Both the position numbers and the translations under genes were made by a program. Of a stretch of DNA of 64,000 bases, positions 8,970-18,302 are shown piece after piece. The notes beneath the pieces are model-generated. The model saw only the letters and a list, made by a program, of their open reading frames with translations. It ran no database searches and was not told the DNA's origin. The first letter of the stretch is position 1, and the number at the start of each line of letters is the position of its first letter. The stretch spans positions 1 through 64,000 of the forward strand of contig JANXQX010000043.1 in assembly GCA_025353305.1 (NCBI GenBank), given 5' to 3'. The stretch comes from Holophagaceae bacterium. GTDB taxonomy: Bacteria > Acidobacteriota > Holophagae > Holophagales > Holophagaceae.

Positions 8970-9869
8970 TCAGTTCTTGTAGCGATAGGGCCATTCAGTA
9001 TGGAGGTAATCATCAAGAGTCCGTGGCGGGTGACCTGACAATTCTGGGAATAGGTTTTGAGGCACCTCATAACCCTGGCTATGCCGAATGAATCCAGCTT
9101 CCGTGAAAGGAATGAGATCCGTGAAAAAGGGCATGTTTCCGAAGGTCCGGGCCAAGCGAAGCACCATGGAATCAGAGAAAATAGGCCCCAGCAGATGCTT
9201 GCCTGCGGCCTCAGCGCAGCATTCCAACACCTCGCCCCAGAGCACTCGATCTCCGCCGACTTCCTGCACCCCTTCACGGGCCTGCAACAGGACTGACGCC
9301 AGGTCCCCGACCCAGAGTGGTTGCAAGGGCACCTGCTCCATGAACCTGGGAATCATCGGGCTACGGGCCATCCACGCGCCAATGCCATCCAGCAGGTCAT
9401 CACCCGGCCCATAGGCAGGGGCTGAACGCACGATGGACCACGGCACTCCACATTCCTGAATGTGCTGCTCCATTAATACTTTGCCTTTGAGGAATCTGTC
9501 CTCTGGATGGCCGGGAAGTGGACCCAGGTGCACAAGCCGAGAAGCTTCCAGGACCTCTACCATCTCCACCAATGTCTGACCGATGGAGGCATGTATGTTG
9601 GTTGGGTCCAGGCCAGGACGTTCCCGGTGCAGGCCTGCTGCGTTCACGACCCATGCCCCAGACGGAACATTGAAGCCCTGCCTCAGAATCTCTGGATCTG
9701 CCCCCCAGGGCAGGGTGGTGAGGCTGCCAAGCGAGTCGGAATCTACTCCAAAGGATGTGTCCCAATCAGCCCGCACAAGTGCGAAGACCTGATGGCCCCG
9801 TGCCAGCGCTTCGCGCACCACCTGCTGACCGATGAAACCCGTTGCTCCAGCAACAACAACAACTTTCAT
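8970..9869 (-). CDS. NAD(P)-binding epimerase/dehydratase-like protein
   Basis: An atypical short-chain dehydrogenase of the NmrA/complex-I-NDUFA9-like type, about 299 residues. The N-terminal VVVVAGATGFIGQQV is the GxxGxxG dinucleotide motif. The middle has RLVHLGPLPG followed by KVLMEQHIQECGVPWSIVR, in place of the YxxxK catalytic pair of sugar epimerases. The region GDLASVLLQA is shared with NDUFA9-like proteins. The ATG at 9869 is chosen over the GTG at 9878 because GGGGAG lies 8 bases before it. The substrate is unknown. It is divergent from dnaX. Confidence 0.72.
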   Translation of the reverse strand: MKVVVVAGATGFIGQQVVREALARGHQVFALVRADWDTSFGVDSDSLGSLTTLPWGADPEILRQGFNVPSGAWVVNAAGLHRERPGLDPTNIHASIGQTLVEMVEVLEASRLVHLGPLPGHPEDRFLKGKVLMEQHIQECGVPWSIVRSAPAYGPGDDLLDGIGAWMARSPMIPRFMEQVPLQPLWVGDLASVLLQAREGVQEVGGDRVLWGEVLECCAEAAGKHLLGPIFSDSMVLRLARTFGNMPFFTDLIPFTEAGFIRHSQGYEVPQNLFPELSGHPPRTLDDYLHTEWPYRYKN

Positions 9870-9993
9870 CGACAGCACTCCCCATGGTCATGATAAGTCC
9901 TGGCGACAACCCCTTTTTATCTTTCCAAGGACGGATCGGCATTCAGGGTTTCTGGGACACCTAAATCCAGAAGGATGACTTCTGTCTCGTAGA

Positions 9994-11673
9994 ATGGAAC
10001 TCATGACCACTCTTGCTCTCCAGTACCGCCCTCGCCTGCTTTCGGACCTCGTCGGCCAGGAGGCATCGGTTCATGCGCTGACCAATGCGCTGAAGCGTGC
10101 CCAGGCCACCGGCCACATCCATCACCAGGCGTTCCTGTTCGCAGGGGAGCGGGGCACCGGCAAGACCAGCACCGCACGCATCCTTGCCCGGGCCTTAAAT
10201 TGCCTTCAGGGCCCCACGGCCACCCCCTGCGGGATCTGTGATCCTTGCAAGGCATCGGAACAACCCGACACCAACCTGGACATCGTGGAAATCGACGCCG
10301 CCAGCCGGGCCTCGGTGGAGGACGCCCGGGCCCTGCGGGAGCAGGTACAGACGAGGCCTGCCTTCTGCCGCTACCGGGTCTACATCATTGATGAAGTCCA
10401 CATGCTTTCGCGCCAGGCGTTCGACGCTTTGTTGAAGATGCTCGAAGAACCGCCGGCGCACGCGGTTTTCGTGCTGGCAACCACGGAATTCCAGGACGTC
10501 CCGGACACCATCAAGAGCCGGGTTCAGATTTATCCTTTCCGCCTTATCCCCGTGGGACTCATCGAAGGCCGGCTGCAACAGGTCTGTGAATCCGAGGGCG
10601 TTTCCTTCGAACCCCACAGCCTGCGTCTTGTGGCGGAGGCAGGGCAGGGTTCCATGCGCGATGCCCTCACCACCCTGGATCGCGTCATCGCCGCCGGTGA
10701 CGGCCACGTGCGCGAGGACATCGTCCGCGAGCAATTGGGCATCGTGCCTGCCATCCGGGTTCAGGGTGTGCTGGATGCGCTGAACGCAGGGGACACCATC
10801 GCGATTCTGGATCACTGCCAGGCACTCACCGACCTCGGCGCTGACTGGATCAGTTTCTGGCGGGAACTCATGCTGGCTTTCCGGGATCGACTGGAAGGCG
10901 AAACGCGGCTGGATTCGAGCCCTCAAAAAATGTTGCGGTCCGCCCGCATATTGCAGTTGCTCTTGCACCGGGAACGCGATTTGAGGGATTCCAGCCTGCC
11001 CCAAGTGGTGGTTGAACTCGCCTTGCTGACAGCCGCTCAACTGCCCCATCTGGCCCCCTTGGATGGCCTGGTGGGCGGCACATTTGCGGGTTTGGCGCCG
11101 CGTCCTCCGGGACGGGCCGCGGAGAGCACGATCCGCTCGACGCCACCCCAGCCTGATCCGTCCAAGTCTGCGGCCATTCCGACGCCAATGGCCTTGCCGG
11201 CTCTCTTGCCTGAAACTGCTGATGCGGCCATCCCTGCTGTCATCCCCGCCACTTCGGGATTTACGAAAAAAGCGGTTCAGCTCATCGCTCCCATCTCAAC
11301 TCCCGCCGACGCGGATACTCTGCGCAGCGGGATATCTGATGTGCTGAAAACCAGTCCCGGGGGCCTCTCCCACACCTTGGCAAGCCTGCCCAACATGGCC
11401 ATGGATCTGCGATGGGAAGCCCCGGTTCTGCAGTGGGTTTTCCCCGACAATGTCCACAACACCGTCCAGGAATTGGAACGTGAGCGCACCAACCCACATT
11501 TGTTGGAAGCCCTGGCCAGTCTTCTTCCTGGTCTTACAAGGATTGAAATAGCTTTCGAGGAATCCGTCCCTGAACGTCCTGAAGATCAGCTGCGCCGTGA
11601 ACCAGCTTTCCAGGCGCTACTGCAGGCAAGTGGCGGGGAGATCCTTGACGTGAAGCGGGTCACCCCCCGCTGA
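9994..11673 (+). CDS. dnaX: DNA polymerase III gamma/tau subunit
   Basis: The clamp-loader ATPase opens and loads the sliding clamp at replication forks. Visible features are Walker A GERGTGKTS at 51-59, the four zinc cysteines at 70, 79, 82 and 85, Walker B/DExx in IIDEVHMLS, and the sensor region ATTEFQDVP. After about residue 370 the protein becomes Pro/Ala-rich and low-complexity, then ends in a short C-terminal domain, as in tau forms. A second in-frame ATG at 10003 is possible. No obvious A-rich slippery heptamer for gamma production was noticed. Its 3' end overlaps the convergent moaD gene by 14 bases. recR and the YbaB gene that often follow dnaX are absent here. Confidence 0.93.
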   Translation: MELMTTLALQYRPRLLSDLVGQEASVHALTNALKRAQATGHIHHQAFLFAGERGTGKTSTARILARALNCLQGPTATPCGICDPCKASEQPDTNLDIVEIDAASRASVEDARALREQVQTRPAFCRYRVYIIDEVHMLSRQAFDALLKMLEEPPAHAVFVLATTEFQDVPDTIKSRVQIYPFRLIPVGLIEGRLQQVCESEGVSFEPHSLRLVAEAGQGSMRDALTTLDRVIAAGDGHVREDIVREQLGIVPAIRVQGVLDALNAGDTIAILDHCQALTDLGADWISFWRELMLAFRDRLEGETRLDSSPQKMLRSARILQLLLHRERDLRDSSLPQVVVELALLTAAQLPHLAPLDGLVGGTFAGLAPRPPGRAAESTIRSTPPQPDPSKSAAIPTPMALPALLPETADAAIPAVIPATSGFTKKAVQLIAPISTPADADTLRSGISDVLKTSPGGLSHTLASLPNMAMDLRWEAPVLQWVFPDNVHNTVQELERERTNPHLLEALASLLPGLTRIEIAFEESVPERPEDQLRREPAFQALLQASGGEILDVKRVTPR

Positions 11674-11887
11674 CAGGCGGCATCAGCGCCACTTCATCCC
11701 CGTCTTTCAGCCGCGCATCACGTTTCACGAAAACCTGATTCACGGCCAGCAGGGCGTCTTCCGGCAGTGCTTCAAATCCGGTGCCGGCGAGCAGATCGGC
11801 CAGGGTAGGCACTTCCCCCACCGAAACCTGCAGTCGTTCAAAGCCAAGCAGTGTGCGGTACCTGGCAAAGGCAAGTACCGTGATCAT
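11660..11887 (-). CDS. moaD: MoaD/ThiS-family sulfur carrier (molybdopterin synthase small subunit)
   Basis: This 75-residue ubiquitin-fold protein ends in the Gly-Gly dipeptide (LMPPVSGG) that is adenylated and thiocarboxylated to carry sulfur. The N-terminal ITVLAFARYRTLLG and the internal VNQVFVKRDARLKDGDEVAL fit MoaD better than ThiS. It lies downstream of tamB on the same strand after a 66-bp gap. No moaE or other molybdopterin gene is nearby. Its 3' end overlaps dnaX on the opposite strand. Confidence 0.8.
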   Translation of the reverse strand: MITVLAFARYRTLLGFERLQVSVGEVPTLADLLAGTGFEALPEDALLAVNQVFVKRDARLKDGDEVALMPPVSGG

Positions 11888-11953
11888 CTCGAAACGCTCC
11901 TCTTCAACACATAGACCTCATCCCCGACCCCCATAGCCCAAAGCCAAGCGCCT

Positions 11954-14900
11954 TCATTTCGGGCTCCAGGTGTGCCTGACTTCCCCTGTCAGGTTCACCG
12001 CGTCGAAACCGGTTCGGCTCACGCCGAATTGCAGCACATAATTCCCGAAACGCAACTCGGCTTTGCCGCTGTGCGTGATGAGGTCGCCAGTACGGTGATA
12101 GGTGTAGAGCAAGGGTGTTCGGCGGCCAGCGATATCGAAACTCTTGCCTGCCGTGATGCTGATCTCCGCCTGGCCGGCTGCTCCGGTGCGCGGTGAGACG
12201 CTCAGGCGGTCCAGGTTGAAGGTGCGGCGCAGTTGCTCCTGGAAGTTGGCAAGGGCCAATGTTCCGATCAGGCCCGTGCCTGCTGATGTGATTCCGTAAT
12301 TCAGCGCACTTTGAGAACTGCCACCGATGGTAGACCCGATGGTGGGTGCGGCGGCAGGATCCACCAGAATGGCGGTGATCTCGTCCTGGCGAAGGCTTGG
12401 TGTCGAGGAGAGGGCCATGGTCAATTGATCCACCCGTCCTGTGATGCTCAGGTTCACCAGGTAGGGCGGCACATCGATGCGGCCCTGCACATTCAGGAAT
12501 GGGTTGAGCCGCGTGGGGTCGCTGAAATCAATGGAGCCGCTTTCCACTGTTATATCGCCAGATGGCAGCAGGTTGGTCAGGCTGCCGCCTGGGATGAATT
12601 CCATCTTGCCTTTCAACCCAGGTCGCGCCAGGGATCCCATCACCTTGAAGGCTCCTTGAGGAATTCCTTCGAGCTTCAAAAGATTCGTATCAAACCGCCA
12701 GGGTTGGTTCAGTTTCAGATCCAGATCCAGTCTTATCCTGGCCAAGGGATCATCCGGATCGAAGCTGGAGAGGGCAGTCGTTCCCGAGGTTGAATTCAAC
12801 CATATGTCCATGAGATTGATATCCGCCCGGTAGATCATTCGCTCAGCCTGGATGGCACCCTCCAGAAGGCCTCCATCTTCATCGTTCCCTGATAGCCGCG
12901 CGCTCAAGGTTCCGCCCACCTCGAATCCCGCGGGCACATCGCGGAGCTGGAAATCCAACAAATTTGCCCTCACGTCATAGCTGGCGAGGCCTCCCAACTG
13001 CCATATCGCAGATCCCCAGGCCGTGAGATTTCCTTGGGCCAATTGTCCCCGCAGGGGTTCCGATTCCGCGATGCTGATTTCGCGGCCATGAAATTGGACG
13101 CTGACATTGATGTTTTCTGCGCTCTGGGGATAGGTGTGGACCCGGAGGCGACCGCCCTGAACCTGGAGCGTTCCGTCCAACTCCGGCTCCGCGGGCGTTC
13201 CCTGAAGCTGGATATCAACCCTCGTGGTGCCGGAAGGCTGGAGATTCGCGAGCAGGCTGTACGGATCCACTTCCATCAGGCCATCGAGGATTGTCTTCAA
13301 CTCACCCAGATCCGCGGAACCCTTGACTTGCAGGGCCAAAGGTCCGGTTGTCGTGAAGGGCACCAACCCATTCAGGCTCAGGTGTCCGGTAGAGAGCGGA
13401 ACGCCAGTGCGGTTTGCAGACCGCTCCTGGGCTTCCAGTGGCAGGTCAATCTGGGCGGCTTCAAGGTTGCCATGGGCGAATACGGATTGGGACTGGGTCA
13501 GATCGAAGGCTGGGAACCTTGCGATCAGCCGATTCATGCGGCCCTGCCAATGGAAACCCTCCGGTTCCCAGGTGGCGGAGAGCTCCGCATCCAGGTTCAG
13601 GTCCTCCATCAGGTCTTGAGTGATGCGCGCGGCCAGGCGGGGTGTGTCGATGCTGGTGGCGTCCAAGCGAAGATGCCCCCCGGCCCGGAGGGTCCCCTTG
13701 TCATTGAAAGCGGCCAGTTCAAGTATTTTGGCCAAAGCCCCACCTTGACCTATCCATCCCTCTACGGCACCGCGATCAGACTGGATCATTCCTTCGATGT
13801 TTTCTATGCTCTGATCCCCCGCGAAGATGCGCATGCGGCTGAATTTCACTTCACCGTTGGGAAGCGACCTGGGTCCGAGGGCATTATCCCAACCGCCTTC
13901 CACCTTGCCGTCGACCTCGGCCTGGAGGCGCGGCCCAGGGATCGCGAGCAGACTCGAATCCAGCGAGCCGCCGAAGCTGCCCCACCAGGCGCTCCGGTTC
14001 ACGTCCAGCTCCAGATTGCCTTTCAAGGCGAGAAGACCCTGAGGAGCCGACTCGACCAGAGACAGTCCGTTCAGGGACTCGGCAATGCGGAACTCTGGCA
14101 GGGAGATCAGTTCATTTGCTATGTCCATGCGGAATTCGGCCGAGGCCGCTGGAATGCTGAGCTGGTAGGCGGTGGCATCCTGCGCCAGGCCATCCCCCTG
14201 CATTTGCAGTGCGTCGTAGGGACCCCAGATGCGGGCCCATCCACTGCCGGTTCCCTCGATGGGCAGGTCACCCTGATCAGCTGCCTTCAGTCCCTCGGAA
14301 ATGGGCAGTCTGGACACGCGGAAACAGGCTTCAAACTGTTTGCTGTTGGCTGGGAGATCAGCCCAGGTGAGCCAGATGTCGCCGTACCCGCGCCCTGCTC
14401 CTTTTGCTAATTGAAGGTCCCGGATGTTCATGCTGCTTCCCTGCATTTCGACTTTCGCTGAAAGCCAATCGGCCGTAGCGCCATGCCAGCGGGGATTCAC
14501 GAATTCGAGGCCGCCATCCAGCTGTAAACCTGCCGATTTACGAATCGACAGGTTGACGTTTGCATGGACCCGACCGGCCATATCCAGGTCCACGACGTTC
14601 CAGGCATGAAGCGCCACTGCGACTTTCGATGCGTCTGAGTCGATCAGGCCCACGGCCTGCAAGTCCTCGATGCCGTTCGGGCCGAGCCGTCCCGAGCCGT
14701 GGGTTTGGAGATCCAGGTCCTCCAGGTGGAGATTGAGCGCGTTGAGGTTGAACTGGCCGCTTTCCAGGCTGGTCTTGAAATCCCCCACCTTGCTCCCAAA
14801 ACGCTGGATACGGCCCGCCATCTGGGCTTGCAGGAGATCTGCCCGCAGGCCCTTGCCCCAAGGATCGCCCGGAAGCGCCGCTTCGGCTTCAAAGAAGGCC

Positions 14901-16066
14901 TGCAGATCCGTTGCCTGCCCAATGCGAGAAAAGATCGCCAGAGTATTGAGATCGACATTTGACCCCTGCAAGGAGACAGTGGTCTGCTTCCCCTTTTTCC
15001 ATCTGCCTTCAAGGGCGATATCACCATCCTCGGAATGCCATTCCAGGTTGTGGATTTTGGCTTCTTGAAGGTTCCCGCTGGCCTTGACATCAATCCTTCC
15101 TGGGTTGAGTTTCATTACGCCAGGGGCGAAATCACTCGACTGCAGATGCAGGTCCCACGCGGGTTTTCGGACATCGCCTTCAAGCCCGAGATCAGCCGTG
15201 ATCTGGCCGCTCATGGTGGCCTTGGAATTGGGGAGCCCCAATTTCAGCGCGGAGGCAAGTTGCCAAACAGACCTGGTCTTCGCGGACAGTTTTTCGGATT
15301 TTGGCTCGAAGCTGCCGCTGGCCTCGATCCTCTGATTGCCCAATTCAACATCGCCCTTCAAAAGTCTGAGGATGGTTTCAGAGAGGTCCGCGGTGATTTC
15401 TGCATGGCCCTTGGCCAGACCGCCGGGAACCTTGATGGCCATGTCCGTGGCTTTGAATTCGACCCGCCAGCTGTTGGGACCAAGGCCTTTTCCCTGCATC
15501 GCAAAGGCCGAACGGGCTTCCGGCAGCTGCCATCCAGGTTCACGGACCTCGATGGAGCCATCCTTCATCACGAGGAGGTCCAGCCTGACCTGGATGGTGT
15601 CTTTGCGGGGGGCATGGGCCTTGAGTTTCAAGCCGGCCAATCGCTTGGTGTCCAGGCGCAGTTCAGGGCGCAGAATCAGGACGCGCTGAATGTTCGGGTG
15701 GTCACCCAGGAGGCTGAACAGATCTCCTTGGAATTCAAGACGCTGGATCCGCAACAGATCGCCGCCCAGTCGGATTTCATCGACCGCCACCAGCCCTGAG
15801 AAAAGCCCTACGTCAAGTCTCCGGGCCTCAAATGTGAGTCCTGTTTCATCCTTGACGAGCTCTCCGATTTTTTGCAGCGCATAGTCCCCGACGAAGCGCT
15901 GGTGTAACAGCCAGGCCGCTCCGCCCAGGATCAGTCCGCCTGCCACAAGGGCGTAAGCGATCCGCCTTACCCAACGTCTCCGCGGCCTGAAAACCTGGGT
16001 CGGTTCGTCATGAAGTCCTCCGGACCCCGCGTTGGCCGCGCCGCCGTCTGGAATCCCCGAGGCCAT
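11954..16066 (-). CDS. tamB: Translocation and assembly module protein TamB
   Basis: TamB is an inner-membrane-anchored periplasm-spanning protein that helps outer-membrane protein insertion and lipid transport. The 1370-residue product begins with a basic stretch and one membrane anchor at about 35-55. A very long repetitive beta-rich region follows, of the AsmA/TamB/lipid-bridge type. It ends in the conserved DUF490 domain, with ITAGKSFDIAGRRTPLLYTY and a C-terminal strand-rich tail ending in HTWSP. Length fits the family. Its ATG follows the kinase stop codon by one base, so the two should be co-transcribed. No tamA/bamA is in the window. Confidence 0.88.
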   Translation of the reverse strand: MASGIPDGGAANAGSGGLHDEPTQVFRPRRRWVRRIAYALVAGGLILGGAAWLLHQRFVGDYALQKIGELVKDETGLTFEARRLDVGLFSGLVAVDEIRLGGDLLRIQRLEFQGDLFSLLGDHPNIQRVLILRPELRLDTKRLAGLKLKAHAPRKDTIQVRLDLLVMKDGSIEVREPGWQLPEARSAFAMQGKGLGPNSWRVEFKATDMAIKVPGGLAKGHAEITADLSETILRLLKGDVELGNQRIEASGSFEPKSEKLSAKTRSVWQLASALKLGLPNSKATMSGQITADLGLEGDVRKPAWDLHLQSSDFAPGVMKLNPGRIDVKASGNLQEAKIHNLEWHSEDGDIALEGRWKKGKQTTVSLQGSNVDLNTLAIFSRIGQATDLQAFFEAEAALPGDPWGKGLRADLLQAQMAGRIQRFGSKVGDFKTSLESGQFNLNALNLHLEDLDLQTHGSGRLGPNGIEDLQAVGLIDSDASKVAVALHAWNVVDLDMAGRVHANVNLSIRKSAGLQLDGGLEFVNPRWHGATADWLSAKVEMQGSSMNIRDLQLAKGAGRGYGDIWLTWADLPANSKQFEACFRVSRLPISEGLKAADQGDLPIEGTGSGWARIWGPYDALQMQGDGLAQDATAYQLSIPAASAEFRMDIANELISLPEFRIAESLNGLSLVESAPQGLLALKGNLELDVNRSAWWGSFGGSLDSSLLAIPGPRLQAEVDGKVEGGWDNALGPRSLPNGEVKFSRMRIFAGDQSIENIEGMIQSDRGAVEGWIGQGGALAKILELAAFNDKGTLRAGGHLRLDATSIDTPRLAARITQDLMEDLNLDAELSATWEPEGFHWQGRMNRLIARFPAFDLTQSQSVFAHGNLEAAQIDLPLEAQERSANRTGVPLSTGHLSLNGLVPFTTTGPLALQVKGSADLGELKTILDGLMEVDPYSLLANLQPSGTTRVDIQLQGTPAEPELDGTLQVQGGRLRVHTYPQSAENINVSVQFHGREISIAESEPLRGQLAQGNLTAWGSAIWQLGGLASYDVRANLLDFQLRDVPAGFEVGGTLSARLSGNDEDGGLLEGAIQAERMIYRADINLMDIWLNSTSGTTALSSFDPDDPLARIRLDLDLKLNQPWRFDTNLLKLEGIPQGAFKVMGSLARPGLKGKMEFIPGGSLTNLLPSGDITVESGSIDFSDPTRLNPFLNVQGRIDVPPYLVNLSITGRVDQLTMALSSTPSLRQDEITAILVDPAAAPTIGSTIGGSSQSALNYGITSAGTGLIGTLALANFQEQLRRTFNLDRLSVSPRTGAAGQAEISITAGKSFDIAGRRTPLLYTYHRTGDLITHSGKAELRFGNYVLQFGVSRTGFDAVNLTGEVRHTWSPK

Positions 16067-16067
16067 T

Positions 16068-17048
16068 TCAGTTCTTCTCGCCGCAGCTCGGGCAGGTACT
16101 GGCCATGCGAGCCATGGGACGGTAGCAGTAGCGGCACAGGCGCTGCTGGGTGTTGGAAGAAGCGGAAGGTCGCGATGCGGGGATGCCTCCCGTGGCTGTC
16201 GGACTCATCACGGCCGACCCCATTGGCCGCGTATCCTTCGCGACACCATCCTTCAATTTCTTGAGCGCCTCGAGCATCGCCTGGGCACTGAGGTAGCGGT
16301 CGCCCAGATTCACGCTCAGAGCCTTCATGACGGCTTCAGAAAGTTGTTTCGGAACATTCGAATTCTTGAGATGCGGGGCGATGATCGGCTGGGTCTGGAA
16401 GGCCTGGGCGATCTTCAACGGGTCCGCATCATAGAAAGGGACGGTGCCGGTGAGCATTTCATACATGGTGATGCCCAAAGACCAGAGATCGCTTTGGAAC
16501 ACGGCCCGGCCCCGGAAATGCTCGGGCGCCATGTAGGGCGGCGAGCCGATGCGGGTACGGGCGAAGCCGTCCTTTTGCATCTCGAGAATGCGGCTGGTCC
16601 CGAAATCCGTGACCTTGGCCACGCCATCCCGCGTCATCAGGATGTTCGCGGGGCGCAGATCGCGATGCAGGATCTGGTTGGCGTGGGCGAAGGCGATGGC
16701 GGAGCAGATGTCCACGCCGATTTCGAGCGCCCGGGTCGGCGCGAGGGTGCGCTCTTTGCGGATGAGCCGGTCCAGGCTCTCGCCTTCGATGAATTCCAGC
16801 ACCATGAAAAAGGTGCCGTTCTTCCGCTCCACGGTGATGAGCTCGACGATGTTGGGATGCTTGAGCGCCGCCATGATGCGGGGTTCCTTGAGCAGGTCCA
16901 CGATCTCTTCCTGCTGCTGGTGCGGCACTTTGAGCGCCACCTTGCGGTTCACCCAGGTGTCCATGGCCAGGTACACCGTGCCGAAGCCGCCTGCCCCAAG
17001 GCGGTCGAGGATCTGGTACTTCCCTAGGGTCTGGTCCTTCGACAGCAC
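16068..17048 (-). CDS. Soluble Ser/Thr protein kinase with C-terminal zinc ribbon
   Basis: A 326-residue Hanks-type kinase without a membrane segment. It has glycine loop GAGGFG at about 18-23, VALK lysine at 40, catalytic loop HRDLRPANILM, DFG as VTDFGTSR, and a GSPPYMAPEHF activation segment. The usual lysine of HRDLKPxN is arginine. The C-terminus is a zinc ribbon with cysteines at about 305, 308, 319 and 322 (CRYC, CPSC). The gene sits directly upstream of tamB with a one-base gap. Whether it controls envelope assembly is inference from position only. Confidence 0.87.
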   Translation of the reverse strand: MLSKDQTLGKYQILDRLGAGGFGTVYLAMDTWVNRKVALKVPHQQQEEIVDLLKEPRIMAALKHPNIVELITVERKNGTFFMVLEFIEGESLDRLIRKERTLAPTRALEIGVDICSAIAFAHANQILHRDLRPANILMTRDGVAKVTDFGTSRILEMQKDGFARTRIGSPPYMAPEHFRGRAVFQSDLWSLGITMYEMLTGTVPFYDADPLKIAQAFQTQPIIAPHLKNSNVPKQLSEAVMKALSVNLGDRYLSAQAMLEALKKLKDGVAKDTRPMGSAVMSPTATGGIPASRPSASSNTQQRLCRYCYRPMARMASTCPSCGEKN

Positions 17049-17124
17049 GCTTCAGCCTTATCTCTGTGCCGTCATTATGGAGGAAAAGCGGCGTCCAGCT
17101 TCCGTTTTTTGGTTCAACGCGCGC

Positions 17125-18099
17125 CTATTCGACAATTCCCTGGGCCGCGAGCCACCGCTCCGCATCGATGGCCGCCATGCAGCCGGAACCGGCGGCGGTG
17201 ATGGCCTGGCGATAGACGTGGTCCTGCACATCGCCGCAAGCGAATACACCCGGAATGGACGTGCGGCTCGAACCGCCTTCGACCTTCAGGTAGCCTGTCT
17301 CATCCATGGGAAGCTGGCCTGCGAAAAGGCTGGTGTTGGGCTCGTGGCCGATGGCCACGAAGAGGCCTTCGACGATCAGCTCTGAGGAGCCTCCGTCCAC
17401 GGTGTCCTTGAGCTTCAAAGCCCGGATCTTCTCGACTTTTTCACCGAGAGGCGTCTCGATATTGGAAGTGAGCACGTCTTCCACGCTCTTGTTCCAATGG
17501 AAGACGATCTTTTCGTTCTTGGCGGCCCTGTCCTGTAACGCTTTCGATGCCCGCAACTTGTCCCGCCGATGGATGAGATTCACACGGGAAGCGAACTTAG
17601 TAAGGTACGTGGCCTCCTCGATCGCCGTGTCGCCGCCGCCCACCACGGCGATTTCCTTGCCGCGGAAGAAGAAGCCGTCGCAGGTGGCGCAGGCGCTGAC
17701 ACCGCCGCCGCTCATGGAAAGTTCCTGATCCTTGCCGATGCCCAGCCATTTGGCTGACGCGCCCGTGGCGATGATGACGGAATCCGCCGTGTAGTCGGCC
17801 TTGTCGGTTTTCAGTGCGAAGGGGCGCGCCAGCAGGTTCACTTCGAGCACGGTTTCACTTCGGATGGTGGTTCCGAAGCGCAGCACCTGCTCGCGCATCT
17901 CTTCCATGAGTTCGGGCCCCATGATGCCGTTGCGGAAGCCGGGAAAGTTCTCCACTTCCGTGGTTATCGTCAGTTGGCCGCCAGGCTGGATGCCTTCGAA
18001 AACCAGCGGCGAGAGATTCGCCCGCGAAGCGTAAAGGGCGGCCGTGTACCCAGCGGGCCCGGTGCCGATAATGATGATTGTGTAGTGTGAGGTGCTCAT
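17125..18099 (-). CDS. trxB: Thioredoxin reductase
   Basis: TrxB uses NADPH and FAD to reduce thioredoxin in the cytoplasm. The 324-residue protein has the FAD motif GTGPAGYTAALYA near residue 12, the redox-active CATC (SACATCDGFFF) near residue 138, the NADPH motif GGGDTAIEEA, and the C-terminal FACGDVQDHVYRQAITAAGSG signature. All catalytic features are intact and the length is standard. It lies between kdsB and the kinase on the same strand, separated from kdsB by a repeat-filled 200-bp spacer. Confidence 0.94.
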   Translation of the reverse strand: MSTSHYTIIIIGTGPAGYTAALYASRANLSPLVFEGIQPGGQLTITTEVENFPGFRNGIMGPELMEEMREQVLRFGTTIRSETVLEVNLLARPFALKTDKADYTADSVIIATGASAKWLGIGKDQELSMSGGGVSACATCDGFFFRGKEIAVVGGGDTAIEEATYLTKFASRVNLIHRRDKLRASKALQDRAAKNEKIVFHWNKSVEDVLTSNIETPLGEKVEKIRALKLKDTVDGGSSELIVEGLFVAIGHEPNTSLFAGQLPMDETGYLKVEGGSSRTSIPGVFACGDVQDHVYRQAITAAGSGCMAAIDAERWLAAQGIVE

Positions 18100-18216
18100 C
18101 GAAGCCTCAGAGAATGAGTTGGAGAAAGGGAACTGGGTTGAGGCCTCGCGTTTGACGGTTCAGCGGCATACCGAGAAGTTGACGACAGTGTGGTGGAGCA
18201 CGATCACTCCTTGGGG

Positions 18217-18293
18217 TGGGTTGTGGGCTGTGGGCGTTGGGCTGTGGGCTCGAAACTCAGGATCCAGGAGCCAGGACCCAGGACCCAGGACTC
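18217..18293. repeat. Short-unit repeats between kdsB and trxB
   Basis: Two adjacent arrays: GGGCTGTG-type units (about 18219-18250) and CCAGGACC-type octamers (about 18262-18291, roughly four copies). The first unit type recurs at 33617, 36407 and, inverted, at 54250. The rest of the spacer shows no gene. Confidence 0.7.
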
Positions 18294-18302
18294 TTAAAAA
18301 GT

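Noticed and set aside
13034..14410. Long plus-strand ORF antisense to tamB
   Set aside because: It lies wholly inside tamB in the opposite strand, has no recognisable domain, and is expected from the codon bias of GC-rich coding DNA.
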